Origin: Antilocapra americana | Lineage: Eukaryota; Chordata; Mammalia; Artiodactyla; Antilocapridae | Direction: 5' to 3' | Assembly: GCA_007570785.1 (NCBI GenBank) | Contig: ML661900.1 | Span: 3,755,126-3,819,125 of the forward strand | Length of the DNA stretch: 64,000 bases | Shown here: piece by piece, positions 46,231-58,200 of the stretch | Numbering within the stretch: position 1 is the first letter of the stretch | Layout of the letters: the number at the start of each line of letters is the position of its first letter | The notes under the pieces: generated by a model | The model's input: only the letters and a program-made list of their open reading frames with translations | What the model was told of the DNA's origin: nothing | Database searches by the model: none | Position numbers and translations under genes: made by a program

Positions 46231-49200
46231 CGCCGCTGACTCTCCGATGAACCCCGAGGTCTGTAAGCTCTTGAAAATAGTACGGCCCAAGAGCCGGATC
46301 CCTTCTACTCTGCCTACAAGGGGCAGGATCACTGGGGTATCACTGGGGCAGGGCCCTTGGAGAGCAGATATGGGTCACCCCCAAAGCACTCGGCAAGGGA
46401 GGTTTCTAACAGCTCTGTTTTTCTCCACCATTTTGCCCTCCTGATAGTAATGCTTGATTCCCCCCGTATATCGCTTACCTCCCAAAGGAAGAAGTCGATG
46501 AATATGTTAAACTCTCCCCCGAAGAGCAACACAAAAGACTGAAGTCAATCATAAAGAAAATTGACTTGGACTCAGATGGCTTTCTCACCGAAAGTAAGGA
46601 CGTCCTACACAACTAACAATGGAGACATCCCTTTGTAGGAGACAAATTCAAACATTTAAGCAGGGTGTCTGTTGAGTGTAGATGGCTAGCGTTGCAATCA
46701 ATTAGAAATGCTATGTGAGAGGGGAAAAAGGACATGGTGAGTAGGTTTTATACCTCGAAATCTTTAGACATAGGATACAAAGTAAAGCTCAGTGCTTTCT
46801 CCAGTAATACATAAGCATCATTGACCCTACTCAGTGTGTGCAGGTCATACCTAGAGCAATTGCCCGGCTCCTCACATGACTTTTTATCAGTGTCAACAAT
46901 GTGATTCATTTTGGAGAAACATACTAAAACCTTAAGGCATTAAGTTTATTGCTCTTTTGATAAATGCTTCATTAGAATCTTAAGAACTTGCTTCTTTTTG
47001 AAAGCAAGTAGAAAAGGACCTGTTGTGTGTGAATTGTGTTTAGGACAGCTTATTATAACTCGGTGGGAACCATAGAATCATTATATCCACCTCTTTTTGT
47101 AGGGGTGAAGAAACTGAAACCCAGAGGCATAAGTACCTTGCTCAAATGAGTGGCAGAGCCAGGATTAGAATCCATATCTCCTGCCCTTAATTCAGTCTTT
47201 ACTATCCTTTACTTAAAAAAAAAGAAATCTGAGTGCTCTTAGATAGGTTCTAGAGTCAGGAATGAAATGCACAGATTATTAAAAGAATATTCTAAATAAA
47301 TTGCCGTGCACCTGCCTCTCCCCATTGCTTAATTCATTTGAAGAACCCTATCAACTTTTCCAAATTGATCCTCAACAAAAATTCAGGAGCTCTTTTGCTC
47401 TAACTCCCATTTAAATGCTGCTCAACATCTGAAGAATGAAGTTATGCGAGAGAATTACAAGCTGATTGTTAAATTCAAGATGTGTTGTCAATGAAGTGCC
47501 CTCAGGTGTAGTCACCAATAGTAAGGTTTTGTTCCTTCTACGTGAACAACAGACCCTCTAGACTATTGAATAAGAATAGGTCCATCTTTGGATACATTAG
47601 AGAGTGCACAAAATGATTTGGAAGACTTGGTGGCATTTATCTATAAGGGCCTATATATGTTCAAATATTTAATAGTAAGCTTTTAAAAAATTAAAAGGAA
47701 CTTAGTCCAGATCTTCATTTAATAGATGAGAAAACAAAACCTTGAGAGGGTAAACTTACCTCTAACAGCAGAGCTGAAGTGTGAAGCCCTATTTCTAGCC
47801 TCTGTTCCATTCTGTATCCTGTTATACCTGGATGATCATTCCACTTGAGGCCTCTTCAGGAAGTTTTGCTTATTTGCACATTAAGGGCCAAGACTGACCC
47901 AGGTTCTTGAGAGACAGCAAAGTTCAACGGAAGGAGTTTGGGCTTTGAAGTCAAACATGGGGTTTGAGTCTGGACTCTGCTACTTATCAGTTATGAGTCC
48001 TCAATTTCCAATGTCAGTTTCCTGAGCTGTAAAGCAATGATTATAATTGCCTTGTTTTGAGGATTAGAGACAGCATCTGTAGAGAACTTGGTATAAAGTA
48101 ATTGTTCCATGGTTACCATAATTATTCTATTCCAATTTAAAGTTTCAGGAGAGACAAAGTATCTTTCCCTTTCTCTATTCACCTGACCTCCCCCAAACCA
48201 ACAGAGGAGTGCCATTCTTTAAACTAAATGGTGTATTATCTTTAAACCAAATGGGTACTCTTGCTATCCTTACAAATATGCATGTTTTTCCTCCCCTCAT
48301 ACTCTTTTTTCTATAATGCATATTCTAAATATCTCTATAGATACTTAGAAGTATTTTTAGATAGATTTTTAAAAGTTGATTTGAAAGTGGACATTTGAGA
48401 TTTAGAAACTTTTCCTCTATTTTCAGATACCCAGTTAAGACAGATAGCTATTACAAGAGAGGCACAAATCATAATTGCTACCCATAACTTTGTTAAAATT
48501 TCCTCCAGATGATTTATGACATAGTTAATGGTAATATACTCTAACAGTGTTTCTCAAATTTCAGTCATTTGAGTGCATTTTTCAGAATTTAGATCATATT
48601 TACTTATCTATTATTTCCTTAATATAGTCTTGATTCAACTCAATGTAAAATGTATTTTAAACTTTATATTACTTTTGTAAATGAAGAACACTTTTTTCTA
48701 ATATGTATTAAGATAAGTGGGTAGCTATTCAAATATTTGTTCTTCCAGAGAGATCTGTGATAATTAGCAAAGTAAAAGTTGCCCAGTGTGTCCAACTCTT
48801 TGTGACCCTGTGGACTATACAATCCATGGAACTCTCCAGGCCAGAATACTGGAGTGGGTAGCCTTTTCCCTCTCCAGGGGATCTTCCCAACCCAGGGATC
48901 AAACCCAGCTCTCCTGCATTGCAGGCGGATTCTTTACCAGCTGAACCACAAGGGAAGCCCAAGAATACTGGAGTGGGTAGCCTATCCCTTCTCTAATAGA
49001 TCTTCCCAACCCAGGAATCAAACCAGGGTCTCCCACATTGCAGACAGAGTCTTTACCAACTGAGCTATCAGGAAAGCCCAATTAGCAAAAGTTATCCGCA
49101 GTTTTTTGGATAATATGTTTTAAAAGTCAAGTGCTTTCTTGACCAATTGGTAGTTTATTTAATAAATACTTGTTGAGCCCGGTGCTTTCTAGTTATTTGG

Positions 49201-52200
49201 AGTACCTCAGTGAACAAAATATACCAAAACTCGCCGTACTCAAAGGGCTTACAGTCTGGGTAGATGACACATAACATTCTTAGATTCCAAACAGCTCTCC
49301 TCGCCTCCTCCTCCTGTTTCTATGAATGCAGCCAAACCAGATCTCACTTAAATGTTTATAAACATTAAAGGTTTTTTTTTCTTTTAAAGAATGTTTAGAA
49401 ATCCTCACATAAGTATCAGAATTACTGTCACATTCATTGTGTTCTGGGAAATTCTCATAGGTGAACTCAGTTCATGGATTCAAATGTCTTTTAAACATTA
49501 TGCTATGCAAGAAGCAAAACAACAGTTTATTGAGTATGATAAAAACAGTGATGGTAGTGTGTCATGGGATGAATACAACATTCAGATGTATGATCGGGTG
49601 ATCGACTTTGATGAAAACACTGCTCTGGATGATGCAGAAGAGGAGTCTTTTAGGCAGGTGAGTATGTGTGCACAAGCTTTTTCCTTTGATCATAGCAGTT
49701 CAGTTTGCTGCATGAGTGAGCACAAGAAACCTGAAGTCATAGACTGGATTTCCTTGTTCTCTAGGCAATCACCAGTTCCACCTCAGTGGTCATTTTGATG
49801 TTTCCTTTCTAGCCAGATTTAGAACTCTTATTCTGGACTACCTCAATTATCCCTGCATCTTTTTCTTAGCTGCATCATTTGTTCTCATTTCCTGGGTTGC
49901 TTTTTTAGTGTATTTTGAATATGTTTCACAATATTTTATTTTATTGTGTTATTGAACGGTTGGTTTTGTATCATACTTATTAGGAAGATTATAGAGGCCT
50001 ATTTCCATTTTTAAGTACCTAGGTTTATATAAAATAACTAAACATTTTTAAAACTGTGGTAAGATACACATAAAATTTACCATTTTATTATTTTTAAGTG
50101 TGCAGTTCCATATTTTTGTATTATATTTGTACTGTTAGGCAACCAGTCTCCAAAATTTATTTCATCTTGCAAAACTGAAACTCTAAACCCATTAAAGTGT
50201 TAGTCACTTAGTCGTGTCTGACTCTTTGCAACCCCATGGACTATAGGCTGCCAGGCTCCTCTGTCCATGGAATTCTCCAGGCAAGAATACTGGAGTGGGT
50301 TGCCATTCCCTTCTCCAGGGGAATCTTTTCCACCCAGGGATCAAACCCAGGTCCCCTGCATTGCAGGCACATTCTCCACCATCTGAGCCACCAGGGAAAC
50401 CTCAAATAACTCCCCGTTTCCACTTCTCCCAGCCCCTGGCAATCACCGCTTTGCTTTGTGTCTCTGAATTCAACTACAGTAATTCCCCAACATATGAATG
50501 AGTTCCGATCCAAAAGTGCATTCATAAGTCCCAACAAAGTTAGCCTGTACCCAACAAACACAATCAGCTATACAAGATTGTAATAGGTTTATAATACTTT
50601 TTGCACAAATAATACACTCAAAAAACAAAAAAATAAAACAGCTTTAATCTTACAGTATAGTATCTTGAAAAGTACAGTAGTACCAGCTACATCACTGCTG
50701 CTTTTATGCCTGCCTCTGGACATCTTTGGCTTGAAATAAGGAGACTGTACTACTGTATTTTACACAGTGCGTGCATGCATGCTGAGTTGCTTCAGTCATG
50801 TCTGACTTTGCAATGCCAGGCTCCTCTGTCCATGGGATTCTCCAGGCAAGAATACTGCAGTGGGTTGCCATTTCCTTCTCTAGGACATCTTCCAACCCAG
50901 GGATCAAACCTGCGTCTCTTATGTCTTCTGCATTGGCACACTGGTTCTTTACCACTAATGCCACCATCAAAGCTCGTACTCTGTACAGTAAGGTACACAA
51001 AAGCATAAGCACTTGAAGAGGATGCATGCGTGTGACAGTGGACGCCAGACATGTGAACTAAAGTGATTGGATGTGAAAATGCTCGTTCACATCTTTGAAA
51101 ATTTGCAACTTGAAGGTTCATATGAATGAGACTTACTATATTCTAGGTACCTCATAGAAGTGGAATCATACAGTATATTTTTTTGTGATTAGCTTATTTC
51201 ACTTAGCAGTCTCAAGATTTGTGCAGGTCATAATATCTGTCAAAATTTCCTTTTAAAGACAATAATATTCTATTATATGTATGTATCACATTTTGTTATC
51301 CATCAATCAATGGTGAATTGAGTTGCTTCATCTTTTTGGCTATTGTGAGTAATGTTGCTATGAACATGGGTGTACAAATATCTCTTTGAGGTCCTGCCTT
51401 TAATTCTTTTGGGCATACATCCAGAAGTGGAATTGATGGTTCATATTTAGTAATTCTATTTTTAAATTTCTGAGGAACTGCAGCACTGTCTTCCATAGTG
51501 GCTGCACCATTTAAAATAACTTATTCTTAAAGATTCAGTATCACTGTGAGTTGTGTTGTGTCTCATGGTTTAATTTGTTGAAATATACTTCTCAAGCAGA
51601 GTTGAGGAAGACATATTTAGGAATTAATAGGAACTTTTAAAGACTTTACTTAGTAATTAGTAGGAACTCTTTAAGACAAATTACTGTAAGCCTTAGAAAT
51701 TGATATTGTGAATACTTTGTATTTCAGAGGTAATTTTAAAGACTTTTTTAAAAAGAGGTTTTTGTATGTGTAAAAAATAAACAACTTTTTGCAAAGGTTG
51801 TGTCCCAAAATATTAGTCAAGGGTGCTTTGAAAACTTTTGAGCTTCCTCTGTTGATATCTATAATTTAGTTTTTACTGTGGCTATATTGTAGCATTGTTT
51901 ATGCTATTTATTCTAGAACCATATTGGCCACTTGAACTCTGTAAGTCATCACTAACTCAAAATCGGTTGTTTCTCTGCTAAGGATTGTTGACTAAAAAAA
52001 TACACAACTTGAGAGTTGTGTGTTAAGGTTTATTTGAGGCAATATGAGGAGTGCAGCCCAGGAGACAAACCTCAGATAGCGCTGAGAAACCACTCTAAAG
52101 ATGTAGAGGGAAGGAAAGGACCGTGTATATGTGATTTTGGTAAAGGGGGAGTACATACAGTCAAGCACATTTATTTTTAAGAAAGTTTCTGGTGGTCTTC

Positions 52201-55200
52201 TGAGGCTTGTGCTAGTCATGAGAAACAGTTGTCAAACATGAGGGATTTTAGTGCTTTTCTAGAGATGAGGAGATACAAGAATTGGGCTCCTAAAAGTATC
52301 TCCTGAGAATATCTAACTATCTGAAGACCTGTCCTACCAGTTTTCCCAGAACTCAGAGTGCCTGGTTTCTGCTGTGCATCCTGAGCTCCTTCAGAGGGCG
52401 CTGGAAGCCAGCAGCTGTGACAGCACATGACTTAATTCTTGTAGATGGCAAGCACCCATGGCAAGTGCCAATTTGTGGTTGACATGGTTATGCATATGCT
52501 ATGCCTATGCCACCAGTGTGGAGATGAAGGGCTCCAGCTTTGGGGTCAGTCAACTTGGCTTTACATTCAGCAAGGGCTTCCCCAGTGGCTCATCAGCTAA
52601 AGAATCCACTTGCAATTCAGGAGCTGGAGGAGATGCGAGTTCAATCCCTGGGTTGGGAAGATCCCCTGGAGGAGAAAATGGAAACCCACTCCGGTATTCT
52701 TGCTGCCCTATGGACTGGCGGGCCACAGTCCAAAGGGTCGCAAAGCATCAAACAGGACTGAGCACGCATGCAATACCGCCTGCCAGTGGTGTACCTTTAG
52801 GTTAAATTAAACCTCCTATGCTTCAGTTTCCTCATATCTAAAAATGGAGATGATAATAGTATGGAGAAGTAGTAATAAATAGTAGCAGTTGAACTGGTAA
52901 AGCCTTCTATGTTAATTTGAAAGAAAATTGTTGAAGAAAATATGTGATTCACGTTTATTTTTAATACTTATATACAATCAGCTTTCGGAAGTTGTTTAAG
53001 CATTTGTTAACTGTATCAGCTTTAGACTAGATAAGATTTAATATATAGGGGGAAAATATCCTCTTTTTCTCCTAATTTGGGTCTTCATCTTACAGCAGAC
53101 TGAAAAGAGTGTAAATCAGTCTTTTCACTACTTAGTGCTAAAGAGAAAAATGATGGTAATGAGATCTAGAATTTGTCTGTCTGCTAGTTATTCTCCTTTA
53201 CTGTAGGAATTAACTCATCTTAAAAGCATCGTTCATATTCCAAGATTTTTTCTAAAACCAAACCATGATGACTTTTTGCCAGGGAATAATACAAACGTTA
53301 AATACAGTATTTTAAAATCTTACCAGAAGTAGATTCTGTGTTTGGGTTTTTTTTTCACTCAAAAGATTTAATTATACCATCAAAAAGTAGGAAAATTGTG
53401 TAGTTTTTAAAATCTATATTCTTTGGAGGGTGGAGGGTGGAATGTAATAACACATGATGGTATTGAGAAGAAAATCTTCACTTTGAAGAAATACGTGACT
53501 TGTTACATAAACTGTTTATGAGCAATGTTTGTTTTTTTTTAAAAAAAAAAATGTCTGATTTTAGTGCTCTGTTTCCCACCCAGGTAATCAGGACATGTTG
53601 ATTAAAAGACTGTACTTTTAAAGAATTAATTAGATGGACCTTGGAATTAATGGGTCCCCGAAATGAACACTTTTCAGTGGGAGTCCTATTGGTCCTATTG
53701 CTTATTTTTCAACAACATAGGAATATGTCTCTACATGAAATTCTATTTATAATACTTTGTTAGAATTATAAATATATATATTTACATATATAACCCACTA
53801 AAAGTGGATGTGGGATGTAAAAATAAACCCAGACACAACGACGTGATTCTGCAAAATAAAAAGTAAAAAGATGAAGAATGCATCAATCTTGATCAAAGTT
53901 ACAACCTAAACATTGTACCATAAAATAACCATAAAAAGTAATTGGATATCCAAATAAAATGTTTCTGCATGGAAGCCTATTAAAAAACAAAAATCAATTT
54001 GATAGCTGAATTGTATGCTACTTTTAATGTTTTCATATAGAGAATAGAGATAACCTGGAATAATGACCCTCTCAGGCTGTGAGATGCTGGAAGAAAGTAT
54101 TTCTTTATGACCTGATGAACAAGTATAGTCAGCACTTATAAGCAGGATAATTAAAGTTTGAGGACCTTCCTGGCAAAAGCTCAGTTCCTTTAACTTCTAA
54201 AGCCAGCTGCTGAATGTGCGTGTGTAAGCAGGATTTATTTGTGTAAAATATAATCATGCATGTGGCTAATCAGAATTTTAAGACCTCAACTTCTGTTCTA
54301 TTATCACAGGTTATATATTTCCTCATGTAAAATCTTTAGTCTACCAAAAGATGGCAGTTTTGTTCTTCACAAGTTTCTGTTACAATGTAAAAATGAATGA
54401 CTGTGGTAGTTTCTATCTTTTTACTAGTGTGCATAGTACTTTGTACACACTAGAACACAAGGATTTTATACAGAAAAAAAAGTGTTGAGGTTTTATGAAA
54501 CTGACAGTCCTTTGTGGTCATCTGTTAGAAATTTGCCCCTTTGGCAAAAGTCTTTTGGTGCATTAGGTTCTTTAATATGAGTCTCTAATAAATTGTGTTC
54601 TTTAAATGGCCATGAATAAAACTTAAAAATCACATTATTTTTTTAAAACCTGAGAAATGTAAACGAGAAAAGTACTTTTTTTTTTTTTTTTTAAGAAATC
54701 TCAGCTGTTGAAAGAGATCCTTTCTTTCCGTAGGCAAATTTGGCCAAATTCAGCTCCCTCTGCTGAAACATGGACCTTTTTGCTCCAGATTTGAAGGGTT
54801 CTTTCATAAGGAAATCTAAGCACTTTAGTATTTTGAATAGTGAGTGATTTATTCAGAAAACTTGATTGACTCATCTAAGTACCTCAAGTTCTTGTTTTTC
54901 TACTTTTCCCCACGTTAAACCTGAACATAGCATGTAAATTATTTAGTCTAGTTATTTAAAATTATTAAACATTAAGTTAAAAACAGCTATTTGGAAACTT
55001 TTTCTCTGTCATTATTGGGTGAATATAACTGGCTAGTGGAATCTGGGTATTTAAAAGACAAATTCCTCGGGGAAAGAAGTGAGCCTCTCCACTGTAAATC
55101 AGTCATCATAAAAGAACTAGTGTTTCAGTAAATGACTGCTACCTAATCTCTAGTATTCTAGTTGAAAAGAGCATTTCTTTTCAACAGTGAAACACATAAA

Positions 55201-58200
55201 AGCTTCTAAAATATTTGAAATTGTGCATTTTTAGAAAATGTGTGGTTTAATACACATCAGTTTATAAAAAGGAAAATTATTCCTAGAAATTTCTCAAAAT
55301 GTATGCAGGATTAGCATTATGCCACTGTTGGCTTCCAAGGCTCTTAATTACAGAATTACCTTTGAGAAAATTGATTAAAAGCAGCTTTTCCCCTAATAGT
55401 CGCTGCTGCTTGGTTTCCTACCAGAGTGTACTTGAGGGTAAAGGAAAGGAAGATGGGCATGACAAAGTAGAAAATGGTATGATTATTTAACTCAACCCCA
55501 AGATGGGGGCTTTTCAGCTTTTGATGAATTTATCTGGACCTACAGAATTGGCACTATAAAGAGCCTACAAAGAGTAGACTTCAAATATTATTTACCAAAA
55601 GTATTCTCATAAGAGGACTATTTTTTGAAACCTGTTAACAGTGATTTTGAAAAGTCATTTTGAAGGCCAGAAACAGAAATAGGCATACCAAGAACTAATA
55701 CATAGTCAAAATTCATTGCTTTTGGGGCATTCAAAAAATTACTGCCATTGTTAAAGAAGATAGTGTGTAGTATTGTAGAAAGAACAGGAAGGATCCAATT
55801 TTAATATATCTTAGCTGTTTTCCTGACATCCCTTTCAATAAATCATTTTAATCTCCGTTTTTCTATCAATAATAGTAACATGTAACATTGATTGAATACC
55901 TAATATGTTTTCCAATTATCTGATAGGAATTCTCATCCCAGTTGCTTAATAGAGATTTTTTCTTATTTATTATGAATTGTTCAGTTTATTTAAACTAGAA
56001 AAAAAACAGTTCACTGATTGCTCTCACTTCCCTACCAGCCACTTCTGGCAGCCACCAGTCTGTTCTGTGAACTTGGTTTTAGAGGGATTTTTTGTTTTTA
56101 GATTCTACATATGAGAGGTCATGCAGTATTTTTTTTTTCTCTGACTTATTTCACATAGCTTAATGCCCTTGAGGTATATCCATGTTGTCTCAAATGGCAA
56201 GATTTTATTCTTTATGACTGAGTAATATTCTACTATGTATATATATGTATATAGTGAAATATATAATTTCTATATATAATTTATCCATTTATCCATCAGT
56301 GGATATAGGTTGTTTCCACATGTTGGCTATTGTAAATAATGCTGCAGTAAACATAGACGCTTGTATATCTTTTTGAGTTAGTATTTTCATTTTCTTTAGA
56401 TAAATACCCAGAAGTGGAATTGCTGGATTGTCTTGTTGTATAGCATCCAGGTGTCAGGTGTACCTCTGTGGTTTTGATTTGCATTTCCCTGATGATTTAT
56501 GATGCTGAGCATCTTTTCATTTGCCTGTTGGCCATCTGTATGTATTCGGAAAACATCTATTCAGACCTGCCCATTTTTTTAGTTGAACTGTTTATTTTTC
56601 TATTGAGTTGTACGAGTTCTCTATATATTTTGGATATTAGTCCCTTATCAGATAGATGATTTGCAGATATTTTCTCCCATTCAGTAGCTTTCATTTTGTT
56701 GATTTCTTTGGCTGTGCAGAAGCCTTTTAGTTTGATGTAGTCCCACTTGTTTATTTTTGCTTCTGTTGTTTTTGATGTCAAATTATCCCAATTGTATAGT
56801 TGAGGAGCCCAAAGAGGTTAAGCAGTTCACCCTAAGTAACAAGTTAATAAGTGGCATTGCTGGAATTCAGATCTGTGTCGCTGTACTGTGTCGCTGTACT
56901 GCCTCTAGTAAATGCTTGTTGTTTTCCCAACTTACCATCAAAGGGATGATGTGAAGATAAAATGTGATAATGGATGTAAATATACTTTAGAGTTCACATA
57001 GCTTGTATTTTTCAAAGTATTTTTAATGACGTTATGGGATGAATGAGAAAACCTTTAAATGTTCAATATTTAATTTTCAAAGCTTCATTTAAAGGACAAG
57101 AAGAGATTTGAAAAAGCTAACCAGGATTCAGGCCCTGGTTTGAACCTTGAAGAGTTTATTGCTTTTGAGCATCCTGAAGAAGTTGATTATATGACGGTAA
57201 GGAAGAAAAAAATTTCAAGACAACTGTTGAATAGCCAAAACTTTAAAGCTTACTTTTACACAGTAATGAAAGTGAATATATAGAGAACAGAATTTTAGGA
57301 GACGATCTAAACTTTTCCTTGCTTCAGAAAAGGAGTGGGAAGGTTTTCTGGTGGAGTGGGGGTGTGTACAGGGCGGGAGAAGGTAAGGAATGAGGTTTTC
57401 TTTAACCTCTGAAATATGTACGTGTATCCGTCTGTCCCTGGCTCTTTCATAACTGGGTTACCTTCAGTGCCTCCCTTGTCCTTTCATAGCTTTCAGACTT
57501 TAATCAGGTGTTTCAATATCAGTAACACTAGAACTTCCTGTTTAGTTTACATGGTTACCTGTGAAAACTTATGGTCTGGAAACACTATCACATTTAGATC
57601 CCTTTTCATAGGGTATGGGGGTGGGATGGGTGGGGGGATGCAACTGCTAATGGCTAATAATGTTTTTGCAACTTTAGGCATAATGAGTCCTCTCATCCCT
57701 TTAGTACTTAAAAGAAGTACCAGCTCGTCAAAATTGTGTTGAACTCTAGGTATAATTCAACACAGATTAAGTCCCTGCTATGACTTGGTAAACTTCTTGA
57801 GAGCAGAAACTGTCATATTGGAGAGTAAACATTAAGATAAGAAATGGCTTTTAAAAACTAGACTAAACACTTACATTGAGGTCTGTTGCCTGGCATCAGC
57901 CCCTAGCTGTGTGGCTTGGTTCCTTGGACATTTCAGGCAGGGAGAATGTAGCTTTTTGCTTAGTGGGTCATGGTTGAATGCTGCTGACTTGATAGCAGGA
58001 CTGCAGATAACATTTTTCTCTCTAGCTCAGTGGCAAGATACCACCATCAGTGCCATTTCTGTTGCCATTGTGAGGCTTTGGATTTCTTACGTTCTGCAAA
58101 GTACATGACCTGGTTTGAGACCATTGATGGGCACAATTTGTTTAAGTGCCTGAATTAAGTGGAGATAAGCTAATTGAGCCCCAGCATGGTAGGCAGAGGA

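Noticed and set aside
45430..46444. Open frames of 135-212 codons on both strands around the RCN2 first exon
   Set aside because: These are GC-driven shadows of the RCN2 promoter and exon 1. The true frame is fixed by the signal peptide and clean splicing to exon 2.
49391..49798. A 135-codon frame that includes RCN2 exon 3
   Set aside because: Both ends are intron read-through. The consensus acceptor at 49460 and donor at 49658 and the protein family define the exon.
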